The notes under the pieces were generated by a model. It saw nothing but the letters and a program-made list of their open reading frames with translations, was not told where the DNA came from and ran no database searches. From NCBI GenBank assembly GCA_027019085.1, contig JALUXG010000003.1, positions 1 through 64,000 on the forward strand: a stretch of DNA of 64,000 nucleotides, read 5' to 3'. The position numbers and the translations under genes are program-made. Shown in pieces: positions 18,229 through 27,655 of this stretch. Each line of letters opens with the position of its first letter. Position 1 is the first letter of the stretch. The DNA comes from Rhodanobacteraceae bacterium. Lineage in GTDB: Bacteria; Pseudomonadota; Gammaproteobacteria; Xanthomonadales; Rhodanobacteraceae.

Positions 18229-18874
18229 ATGGCCCGCAGCAAAAGCAGCTCCCGCTGGCTGCAGGAGCACTTCGACGATGCGTACGTGAAACGTGCCCAG
18301 GCGGAGGGATGGCGTTCGCGCGCGGTATTCAAGCTCGAGGAAGTACTCGAACGCGATGCCTTGCTGCAGCCGGGCATGCGGGTGGTCGACCTTGGCGCGG
18401 CCCCGGGCGGCTGGTCACAACTGGTGCAGCGTCGTCTCGGGTCATCGGGCAAGGTGTTTGCGCTGGACATCCTGCCCATGCAGGGCATCGGCGGGGTGCA
18501 GTTCATCGAGGGCGATTTCCGTGAACCGGAGGTCCTGGCTGAACTGGAACGGCACCTGGAAGGACATCCGGTCGACCTTGTGCTCTCGGATATGGCCCCC
18601 AATATGAGTGGTGTGGCCGTGTCCGACCAGATCCGGGCGATGGATCTGGCGGAGTTGGCACTGGATTTCTGCCGACAATGGCTCAAACCTGGAGGCACCT
18701 TGCTTATCAAGCTTTTTCAGGGCACCGGTTTCGACGATTACCTGCGTGACTTGCGCTCGGGCTTCGACCGCGTGACGATGCGCAAACCGAAGGCCTCACG
18801 CGCGCGCTCGCGCGAGGTCTATGCACTGGCCATGGGGCATCGTGCTGCTTCCGGCCGACAACAGAGACATGCGC

Positions 18875-18882
<8 letters not shown>
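18229..18882 (+). CDS. rlmE: 23S rRNA 2'-O-methyltransferase RlmE
   Basis: Methylates the 2'-OH of U2552 in 23S rRNA using S-adenosylmethionine (numbering from E. coli). The 217-residue protein shows the Rossmann SAM motif [15 protein letters not shown], the FALDILPM strand, catalytic-tetrad context [12 protein letters not shown], and [12 protein letters not shown]. It opens with the family's [19 protein letters not shown]. The last eight bases overlap the start of ftsH, the classical rlmE(ftsJ)-ftsH pairing, which suggests translational coupling. Confidence 0.95.
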
Positions 18883-20818
<1,936 letters not shown>

Positions 20819-20841
20819 CTTTCCATTGTGTAACCGGCAGT

Positions 20842-20880
20842 ACACGAAAAAGGCGGCCGCACCGGTCGCCTTTTTCGTGT
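20842..20880 (+). terminator. intrinsic terminator after ftsH
   Basis: A perfect 14-base stem, ACACGAAAAAGGCG (20842-20855) and CGCCTTTTTCGTGT (20867-20880), with an 11-base loop. The T5 run in the right arm and A5 in the left arm let it act in both directions, stopping rlmE-ftsH on the plus strand and any read-through from emrB on the minus strand. Confidence 0.85.
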
Positions 20881-20965
20881 CTGTAGTTGTTTCTTCGCGG
20901 TTTCGGTGGAGAGGCGGCGCTTGCAATGAATCCGCTTCAACGCCCCGGTTTGTGCTGGGATCGAT

Positions 20966-21090
20966 TCGCACGCGGCCTCGCCATGCGATTGTCGCAACCA
21001 GCAGCATGCCGAAGATGAGCAGGCCTAGTGAACCGGGCTCGGGGACGTGTATCGGGGCCGGGGCATAGGTCACGCCCCTTTGGTAGAACG
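20966..21090 (-). pseudogene. orphan PEP-CTERM sorting-signal remnant
   Basis: The minus strand encodes a peptide with VPEPGSLG, a hydrophobic stretch (LLIFGMLLVATIAW) and a basic cluster RGRVR, the exact order of a PEP-CTERM tail. These tails normally end a secreted protein handled by exosortase. Here no stop follows the basic cluster in frame and no body of a secreted protein precedes it, because emrB ends only about 100 bases upstream. I read it as the decayed 3' end of a lost gene; chance similarity is the alternative. The surrounding gap 20819-21141 contains otherwise only the ftsH terminator. Confidence 0.4.
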
Positions 21091-21141
21091 CGGCATCTGG
21101 TACCGGATGCCCGCGCAGTCGATCCTTGATGCCGGTTCGTC

Positions 21142-22689
21142 TCAGTGCATGGCTTCCGGTCCCGCCCCGCCGAATGGCGGTCGTGCCAGCCATATGAGCG
21201 GGATCAGGGCGATGAACAGGATCATGCAGCCCCAGAACACGTCATTGACCCCCAGAGTCAGGGCGTCACGGGTGACGATACCGTCAAGTACCGCCCAGCC
21301 ACGCTGGCCCTGCAGGCCCAGGGCGTGGAGATGATCCAGGTAGTCGACTGCAGCCGGATTGCTGTCGGCTACATGTTCGGTAAGTACGGCGTGATGGTAT
21401 TCGGAGCGATGCTGCCAGAGCGTCACGGTGATGGCGGTGGAGACGCTGGAGGCCATGGTGCGGAAAAAATTGGCCAGGCCCGATGCCGTAGCCACTTCAT
21501 TGGGCCGCAGACCGGACAGAATCACCTGGTTGAGGGGAATGAAGAAGCAGGGAATGGCCAGGCCCATGACGAAGCGTGGCATGAAGAGGCTGTCGAACGA
21601 GGCTGTGTTGTTGAACGTGGAGAACCAGTACGAAGTTGCAGCGAAAACCACGAACGAAAACGAGATGACAGCGCGCAGTTCCAGACGCTCCATGTTCCGC
21701 CCGATGACGGGTGAGAGCAGAAAAGCAAGGATACCGATCGGAGCCAGGGCCAGGCCGGCCCAGAAGGCGGTATAGCCCATGTTGATCTGCAGCCACAACG
21801 GATAGACGACATTGATGCCGAAGAACGCCACCATGCCCAGTGTCAATGCGGTCACCCCGACAGCGAAATTGCGCTTGCGGAAAAGCGAGAGTTCGACGAC
21901 CGGATGCCTGGTGGTCAGTTCCCAGGCAACCAGGAATGTCAGGCAGACCAGCGCGATGATGCCCAGCGTCACGATCAGCGGGGAGGAGAACCAGTCCTTG
22001 TCGTTGCCGTTGTCGAGCATGAATTGCAGGCAGCCCACGCCAATGACAAGCAGTGCAAGGCCGACGATGTCGATGGGGTTCTTCACCGTCGGTGTTTCCC
22101 GCTTGCGCATGATGGCCCAGACCATCAGGCCCGCCAGCAGGCCCACCGGCATGTTGATGAAGAATATCCAGCGCCAGGACATGGTGTCGGTGATATAGCC
22201 GCCGAGGATCGGGCCGAAGATAGGCGCCACCACCACCGTCATGGCCCACAGTGCCAGTGCCATGCCCTTGCGCTCGACCGGGTAGGCGCCCAGCAGCAAC
22301 GCCAGTGACAGGGCCACCATCGGTCCCGATCCAGCACCCTGCAGGAGCCGGAATATCACCAGCATCGGCATGTTGGTGGCCAAGCCGCACAGCATCGAAA
22401 AGGCCACGAAAAGCATCAGCGATGTGATGAATGTGCGCACTTCGCCGAAACGTTTGGCGATCCAGCCGGTAAGCGGCTGCATGATGGCGCTGGCCAGGGC
22501 GTAGGAACTGATGGCCCATGTGCCTTCCTGTGGACTGACGGCCATGGCCCCGGCAATGTGCGGGACAGCCACGTTGACGATGGTCAGGTCGAGGATCTCC
22601 ATGAATGTGGCAAAGGAGATCGCGACCGTGACCAGGGCCAGCGGTGCGCCTTGCAGCGGTTTCATGTGTGCCGGGTCTTGCGTGGCCAT
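21142..22689 (-). CDS. emrB: DHA2 family multidrug MFS transporter, EmrB-like
   Basis: Inner-membrane drug/proton antiporter of 515 residues with 14 predicted membrane segments. DHA2 signatures are clear: EILDLTIVNVAVPHIAGAM in TM1, the WAISSYALASAIMQPLTGW stretch, GSGPMVALSLALLLGAYP, and the second-half motif GSLIAPIFGPILGG-like region (APIFGPILGGYITDTMSWRW). It is the last gene of marR-OMF-emrA-emrB and follows emrA by 60 bases. With EmrA and the outer-membrane protein it should form a tripartite pump exporting hydrophobic toxic compounds. Confidence 0.9.
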   Translation of the reverse strand: MATQDPAHMKPLQGAPLALVTVAISFATFMEILDLTIVNVAVPHIAGAMAVSPQEGTWAISSYALASAIMQPLTGWIAKRFGEVRTFITSLMLFVAFSMLCGLATNMPMLVIFRLLQGAGSGPMVALSLALLLGAYPVERKGMALALWAMTVVVAPIFGPILGGYITDTMSWRWIFFINMPVGLLAGLMVWAIMRKRETPTVKNPIDIVGLALLVIGVGCLQFMLDNGNDKDWFSSPLIVTLGIIALVCLTFLVAWELTTRHPVVELSLFRKRNFAVGVTALTLGMVAFFGINVVYPLWLQINMGYTAFWAGLALAPIGILAFLLSPVIGRNMERLELRAVISFSFVVFAATSYWFSTFNNTASFDSLFMPRFVMGLAIPCFFIPLNQVILSGLRPNEVATASGLANFFRTMASSVSTAITVTLWQHRSEYHHAVLTEHVADSNPAAVDYLDHLHALGLQGQRGWAVLDGIVTRDALTLGVNDVFWGCMILFIALIPLIWLARPPFGGAGPEAMH

Positions 22690-22749
22690 CGCGTGCTGTG
22701 GGTTCCTTGTCGAACAGCGGCCCTCGCCGCTGGATGGTGCGGGAAGGAC

Positions 22750-23937
22750 TCAGTGGCGGGCGGCAAGATTGGCCTGCACGATGGCATCGGCCTCGCGTCG
22801 GGCCCTGGCCATGTCGAGCCTGTAGACCGCGGTCTGGGCAATGGTCGAATTCACGGGAGTCTGCGCCAGCATGTGGCCGGAACGGTCACGGGTATCGACC
22901 GTGACCGAGGTGGACAACCCGATCAGCAATGGATGCTTGCGCAGATCGGCCCGGTCGATGGATATGCGCACCGGAACACGCTGCACGACCTTGATCCAGT
23001 TGCCGGACGCATTCTGCGCCGGTAGCAGTGCGAAGGCGCTGCCGCTCCCGGGGTCGAAGCCGATGACCTTGCCGTGCAGGGTGATATCGCCGTAAAGGTC
23101 GGGCTGGATGCGGACCGGCTGGCCAATGCGGATATGCGCCAGTTGCGTTTCCTTGAAATTGGCATCAATCCAGAGGTGGTCGAGCGGGATGATCTGCATC
23201 AGCGGCACGCCGGGCTGGACCGGTTGCCCGAGTTGCACGCTGCGTTCGGCCACGTAGCCGCTGACCGGTGCGCGGATCTGCGTACGCTGCGCTGCCACCC
23301 AGGCACTCATGAAGGCTGTCCGGGCCTGCTTGACGGCGGGATTGTCGGTGACCTCGGTGCCATCAATGGCGGCATGTGCGGCCGTGGCCTGGCGTTCGGC
23401 CAGCTGCACGGCGCTGCGGGCGATACGCACGCGGTCACGCAGGTGTTGCAGTTGCTGTGCAGATACGGCCTGCTGGCTGCCGAGCGGTGTGCTGCGCGCC
23501 AGGTCATCGAGCGCGAGCTTGAGCTCGACCTTGCGTGAGGCCACGGCAGCGTCCGCCTGGTGGGCGCGGGCGAATGCCTGGCGGACCTTGCGCACGGTTT
23601 CAGCCAGCGCACTGCGCGCCCGGTCGAGATTGAGGTCGGTATCCGTGCGATCAAGCACCACCAGTACCTGTCCGCTGTGCACCAGGTCGCTGTTGTCGGC
23701 ATGGATGCCCACCACGGTGCCGGGTATCTGGGTGCTGACGGTGACCTGGTTGCCTTTGACGTAGGCGTCTTCCGTGACTTCCCGTTGCGAGAACACAAAG
23801 AACCAGAGCAGGAACCAGGCCAGTCCGGCGAGGATGAACACGCCGGTGATGATCAGCAGGATGCGCGTGCGTTTTCCGTTGCTGGCTTCGGTGGAAATGA
23901 CGGCAGCCTTGGTCGGGTCATTCTCGCGTTCATTCAT
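22750..23937 (-). CDS. emrA: HlyD-type periplasmic adaptor, EmrA-like
   Basis: Membrane-fusion protein of 395 residues linking an MFS pump to the outer-membrane channel. One N-terminal membrane anchor (about 22-45, LLIITGVFILAGLAWFLLW) precedes EDAYVKGNQVTVSTQIPGTV, a lipoyl-like half, a long coiled-coil hairpin (about 95-210), and the second half with IRAPVSGYVAERSVQLGQ. ATG at 23937 is chosen; upstream open frame lies inside the outer-membrane gene. Its start overlaps the end of that gene by eight bases. Confidence 0.9.
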   Translation of the reverse strand: MNERENDPTKAAVISTEASNGKRTRILLIITGVFILAGLAWFLLWFFVFSQREVTEDAYVKGNQVTVSTQIPGTVVGIHADNSDLVHSGQVLVVLDRTDTDLNLDRARSALAETVRKVRQAFARAHQADAAVASRKVELKLALDDLARSTPLGSQQAVSAQQLQHLRDRVRIARSAVQLAERQATAAHAAIDGTEVTDNPAVKQARTAFMSAWVAAQRTQIRAPVSGYVAERSVQLGQPVQPGVPLMQIIPLDHLWIDANFKETQLAHIRIGQPVRIQPDLYGDITLHGKVIGFDPGSGSAFALLPAQNASGNWIKVVQRVPVRISIDRADLRKHPLLIGLSTSVTVDTRDRSGHMLAQTPVNSTIAQTAVYRLDMARARREADAIVQANLAARH

Positions 23938-25420
23938 GGGACAGGGCCTGTCGGGATGCGTTGGCAGGTTCAGGATCGGATGCGGATGGTGTGTTCGATA
24001 CCGGGGCGCGCATGCGGTAGCCACCGCCAAGAGCCTGGATCAGGCCCACATCGGCATCGAGGATCTGCGCATCGAGCTGCAGCAGGGCGTCCCGCTGCGA
24101 CAGCGAGCGGGCACGGGCCTCGAGCACCGGTATCAGGTTCGTGATGCCCCGGCGATTGCGGGCCGAAGCATTGCTCTCGAGGGCGCTCACGGCCTGAAGC
24201 TGCTTGTCTTTCTGCCGGCGTTGCGCACGCAAACGGTCCAGGTCAAGCACGCCGGTGGCAACCTGGCGTGCGGCATCGAGCACGGCGTTGTTGTATTGCG
24301 CGACGGCCTGATCGAGCCGGGCCTTGCTCACTCCGAAGCCTGCGCGCAGTTGGCCGCCTTCGAAAATTGGCAGATGCACAGCGGGCGTGATTGTGAGCAC
24401 GCGGCTTCCGGGATTGAGCAGCTTGCCCATGTCGATGCTGGAAAAGCCGGCCAGGGCACTGATGCTGAGATCCGGGAAGAAGCGCGTGCGTGCGGCGTCT
24501 GTGCCACGCATGGCGGCTTCCACCTGCCAGCGTCGTGCCGCGATGTCGGGGCGGCGTGCAATCAGGTCCAGCCCGGCATCGGCCGGGAGCGTGGTCTCGG
24601 CAACAGGCAGGGGACGTGGCTTGAGGGGTGGCAGATTCGCCGGTGCCACGCCGATCAATGCCGCAAGAACGGCCTTGCGGATCCGTGCGCTGCCTTCCAG
24701 TGCCGCTTCCAGTTCACGTGCCGAGGCATAGTTGGCGCGTGCCTGCTCCAGGTTGTCGCTGGGATCGAGGCCGGCGTCCACCCGTGCCTTGAGAATCCGC
24801 ACCAGATGCTGCTGGCTGGCCACCAGCTGCCTTGCCTTTTGCAGACGTGCCTGGTCGGCGAGCCAGCCGAAGTACGTGCGGGCAATACCCGTTTCCAGTT
24901 CCAGCGCGGCTGCGCTGCGTCCGGCTTGCGCGGCGCGCATTTCACCGATGGCCGCCTCCACGGCATCGCGATGTCCGCCCCACAGATCGAAGTCGTAGCT
25001 GCCCTGGATGCCGATATCGCCCTGCGTGTACCAGGTGAATCCGAGGAAACGGGTCGGTATCAGGCCGTTCTCGCTCATGCGCTGGCGGCTGACCTGGGCG
25101 CTTCCGTTGATGCGCAGACCGACCTGTGCGGCAGTCAGGCGGGCCGATGCACGGGCCAGTTCGACCCGGCTGCGCGCGGCCGCCAGGCTGGTGTCGCCTT
25201 TCAGCGCATGGCCGATCAGGGTATCCAGTTGCGGGTCGTGGTACTGCTTCCACCAGGCGGCATCGGGCCATTTGCCTCCATGGGTCGAAGGCAGGCCGGC
25301 CAGGGGTACCTGCTGGCGCAGGTCCACATGGCGGACGCGGTCCGGGACGCCGATGCAGGCGCCAAGTAGCAGGGTGGCCAGCATCACCGCCAGGGTGCGG
25401 AGCAATCGGGACATGTTCAT
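23930..25420 (-). CDS. outer-membrane efflux lipoprotein (NodT/OprM-like)
   Basis: TolC-superfamily channel of 496 residues with a lipobox LLLGAC near residue 20, so it is probably a lipidated OprM-type protein. Two repeated outer-membrane efflux halves are visible, with long helices such as AAARSRVELARASARLTAAQVGL and VAQYNNAVLDAARQVATGVLDL, and the ARRPDIAARRWQVEAA motif of the second repeat. The start ATG at 25420 overlaps the marR stop in ATGA. It completes the EmrAB-type pump across the envelope. Confidence 0.9.
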   Translation of the reverse strand: MNMSRLLRTLAVMLATLLLGACIGVPDRVRHVDLRQQVPLAGLPSTHGGKWPDAAWWKQYHDPQLDTLIGHALKGDTSLAAARSRVELARASARLTAAQVGLRINGSAQVSRQRMSENGLIPTRFLGFTWYTQGDIGIQGSYDFDLWGGHRDAVEAAIGEMRAAQAGRSAAALELETGIARTYFGWLADQARLQKARQLVASQQHLVRILKARVDAGLDPSDNLEQARANYASARELEAALEGSARIRKAVLAALIGVAPANLPPLKPRPLPVAETTLPADAGLDLIARRPDIAARRWQVEAAMRGTDAARTRFFPDLSISALAGFSSIDMGKLLNPGSRVLTITPAVHLPIFEGGQLRAGFGVSKARLDQAVAQYNNAVLDAARQVATGVLDLDRLRAQRRQKDKQLQAVSALESNASARNRRGITNLIPVLEARARSLSQRDALLQLDAQILDADVGLIQALGGGYRMRAPVSNTPSASDPEPANASRQALSHE

Positions 25421-25938
25421 GGTTTGACGACATCCACGGCGTCTATGTTGCACAGAAGCTTTTCCAGCAGCATGCGCAGCTGGCGAAGATCGGAGGGACT
25501 GAAATTCCGGAACAGGGACTGCAGTTCGGGGCGCAGGCGGGGCAACAGCTCGCGCACCATGCGGTCTCCTTCGGGGGTGACCTGGAGAATAATGCGGCGA
25601 CGGTCCGTCTCGCTGGGCCGACGGGTGACCAGGCCCCTATTCAGAAGGCTGTCGATGATGCGGGTCATGTTGGTCGGTTTCTGGGCGGCCCACTGGCACA
25701 GTTCCGACGGGTGGCTTTGCTGGCCGGGGCTGCTGAACAGCATCATCAGGGTACGGAATTCGCTACGGCTGAGTGGATGGGGCTTGAGCCACTGCTCCTC
25801 GACGTCATCCAGGTGCACGCCGGCGATATTGAGTAGCTTGAGCACGATGACGTCATCGACCGGTACGTCCGGTATCCGTTCGGCCACCCGCTGTACGGCG
25901 GACTGCATGGCATGGCAGGAGTCGAGCAGGCTTCCCAT
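25417..25938 (-). CDS. MarR family transcriptional repressor
   Basis: A 173-residue winged-helix regulator. The recognition region reads SRSEFRTLMMLFSSPGQQSHPSELCQWAAQKPTNMTR with the wing SLLNRGLVTRRPSETDRRRIILQVTPEG, a textbook MarR DxR(R) wing. It heads the operon of the outer-membrane channel, EmrA and EmrB, as EmrR/MprA does in E. coli, and probably senses pump substrates. A palindrome 12 bases before its start is the likely self-operator. Confidence 0.92.
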   Translation of the reverse strand: MGSLLDSCHAMQSAVQRVAERIPDVPVDDVIVLKLLNIAGVHLDDVEEQWLKPHPLSRSEFRTLMMLFSSPGQQSHPSELCQWAAQKPTNMTRIIDSLLNRGLVTRRPSETDRRRIILQVTPEGDRMVRELLPRLRPELQSLFRNFSPSDLRQLRMLLEKLLCNIDAVDVVKP

Positions 25939-25949
25939 CTCAGTGGTGG

Positions 25950-25969
25950 ATAGTTCACAAGTGAACTAT
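25950..25969. promoter_or_regulatory. palindromic MarR operator
   Basis: Perfect nine-base arms ATAGTTCAC (25950-25958) and GTGAACTAT (25961-25969) with two bases between. It lies 12 bases upstream of the marR ATG on the minus strand, where a bound dimer would block transcription of the whole efflux operon. Size and A/T-flanked symmetry are typical of MarR sites. A TATAGT word overlaps one arm, but I could not pair it with a -35 at normal spacing. Confidence 0.7.
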
Positions 25970-26007
25970 AAGCGTAGCGATGAATGGCCCGCGATTCAAG
26001 CGTCTCA

Positions 26008-26781
26008 TCAGTCCGCGTCGATGGCGAACAGGTGAAGCGCGTTGGCGCGCGTGGTTGAAGCGACGGTTTCCACGGGCAGGTCACGAATGCCGGCCACGGT
26101 TTCGGCGACCTCGGGTAGCCAGGCCGGTTCGTTGCGGTGACCACGGTGCGCCGCACCGGTCTGGTCCGGGGCGTCGCTTTCCAGCAGCAGCTGCTGCAAG
26201 GGGATCTCGCCGACCAGATGCCGCAGCCTGCGGGAGCGCGGATAGGTCAGGGGGCCGCCCAGGCCAAGACGGATGCCCATGTCCCAAAACTGACGAGCCT
26301 GCTCCGGACTGCCTCCGTAACTGTGCACCACGCCGCGGACGGGTCCTTCCCGCCGGAGAGTCAGCAATACCGCCTCGACCGCCTTGCGTGCATGGACGAT
26401 TAACGGCAGTCCGGTCTCACGGGCCAGACCGATCTGGTGCAGGAAATACCGTTGTTGACGCCGGGGATCACTGCCGTCATGAAAATCCAGCCCGCACTCG
26501 CCGATGGCGACCGGAGTTTCCCGGGCAAGCCACACTTCCAGTTCGTGGAGGTCCGCATCGTCGTGTTGATCGAGGAAGCACGGGTGCAGGCCGTAGCTGG
26601 CGTGCATGCGGACACCAGCCACCTTTCGCCGGGAAAGATCACGGATGGCTGGCCAGCGTTGCGCACAGACGCCGGCCAGCACGATGTCGCTCACTCCGGC
26701 GCCTGCGGCCCGGCCCAACACCGCGTCCCGGTCCGAATCGAAACGGGGATCGTCAAGGTGGGCGTGGGAATCGAAATACAC
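26008..26781 (-). CDS. TatD family metal-dependent hydrolase
   Basis: TIM-barrel amidohydrolase-fold DNase-type protein of 257 residues. Metal ligands appear in YFDSHAHLDD at the N-terminus, GECGLDFH, LIVHARKA, VVHSYGGSPEQ and LESDAPDQ. No ATG lies near the conserved N-terminus; GTG at 26781 gives VYFDSHAH and family length. The open frame continues upstream past the divergent lipoprotein start, but those residues are not TatD-like. Substrate may be DNA ends or D-aminoacyl products, by family. It precedes marR in the same direction by 69 bases. Confidence 0.85.
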   Translation of the reverse strand: MYFDSHAHLDDPRFDSDRDAVLGRAAGAGVSDIVLAGVCAQRWPAIRDLSRRKVAGVRMHASYGLHPCFLDQHDDADLHELEVWLARETPVAIGECGLDFHDGSDPRRQQRYFLHQIGLARETGLPLIVHARKAVEAVLLTLRREGPVRGVVHSYGGSPEQARQFWDMGIRLGLGGPLTYPRSRRLRHLVGEIPLQQLLLESDAPDQTGAAHRGHRNEPAWLPEVAETVAGIRDLPVETVASTTRANALHLFAIDAD

Positions 26782-26980
26782 GTCGTCTGTCGGGGCGGTG
26801 GATGGGGGCTGTTTCCTTGTGTTTATCTTGGCACAGGTGCTTGACGATGCCCGGTTGCGCTGCGCACTGGTGCGCGATGCACGCCACGGTGTGCGTGCAA
26901 GCCTTATTGCACGTTCAGGAGGCCGGTGATTGAATGCGGCGTACGCAAGGGGCCCGCCGGGCCGAAACAGGAGAGGCGAC

Positions 26981-27517
26981 ATGAACACGATCATGAAAAG
27001 CGCGCTTGCTTCGGGCGTGGCCGTGGTGCTCGGTCTCGGGGTGAGTGCATGCAACCGCAATGCCAGCGCCGAAGGTCCGACGTATGCCAAGGTCATCAGC
27101 GCCACGCCGATCAAGAAGACCTACAACAACCCCAGGCAGGTCTGTCACGAGGAAACCGTAACCCACCACAAGCCGGTCAAGGACTCCAACCAGGTCGCTG
27201 GCACGGCCATTGGCGCGGTGGTGGGCGGTGTGCTCGGTCACCAGGTAGGCGGTGGTCGAGGCAAGACCCTGGCCACGGTGGCCGGTGCCGTGGCCGGCGG
27301 ATATGCCGGGAAGAAGATCCAGGAACGGCAGCAGGAAAAGGATACCTACACGACGCAGGAACAGCAGTGCCAGACCGTGAACAGGCCCTATTCCAAGGTG
27401 GTGGGATATACCGTTCGCTACCGCTTGCCTGACGGCACGGTGCAGACCACACGCATGGATCATGATCCCGGCGACAAGGTCGAAATCAAGCAGGCCACCG
27501 TGGTGTCCTCGCCCTGA
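26981..27517 (+). CDS. glycine-zipper 2TM domain lipoprotein
   Basis: A 178-residue envelope lipoprotein. The signal peptide ends in lipobox VSAC (about residue 23), and a glycine-zipper pair of helices follows at about 70-110: AGTAIGAVVGGVLGHQVGGG and AGAVAGGYAGKKIQE. A C-terminal beta-rich part (VVGYTVRYRLPDGT) is shared with many uncharacterised relatives of the Rickettsia 17-kDa antigen. A strong AGGAG (26969-26973) fixes the ATG at 26981. Likely role is outer-membrane stability; not demonstrated. The 199-base gap before it must serve this gene and tatD. Confidence 0.82.
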   Translation: MNTIMKSALASGVAVVLGLGVSACNRNASAEGPTYAKVISATPIKKTYNNPRQVCHEETVTHHKPVKDSNQVAGTAIGAVVGGVLGHQVGGGRGKTLATVAGAVAGGYAGKKIQERQQEKDTYTTQEQQCQTVNRPYSKVVGYTVRYRLPDGTVQTTRMDHDPGDKVEIKQATVVSSP

Positions 27518-27572
27518 CGGGAGGACTGTATGCCCCTGGATTGATCAGAACAGCCCTGGGCTGAGCGCAACA

Positions 27573-27599
27573 GGGGCGGGGCCGTCACGGTCCTGCCCC
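27573..27599. terminator. G/C-rich terminator between convergent genes
   Basis: A stem of 11 pairs (two G-U) joins 27573-27583 with 27589-27599 around the loop GTCAC, followed on the plus strand by a short run ATGATTTTCAT. It closes the lipoprotein transcript and lies before the end of the minus-strand RND gene. Confidence 0.6.
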
Positions 27600-27655
27600 G
27601 ATGATTTTCATCGGCAGTGCAGGGCGCGCATCGGCCTTCGAAGCCGAGTCACCTG

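Noticed and set aside
26782..27114. Longer N-terminus for TatD
   Set aside because: Would overlap the divergent lipoprotein gene and is not TatD-like; GTG at 26781 gives the family length.
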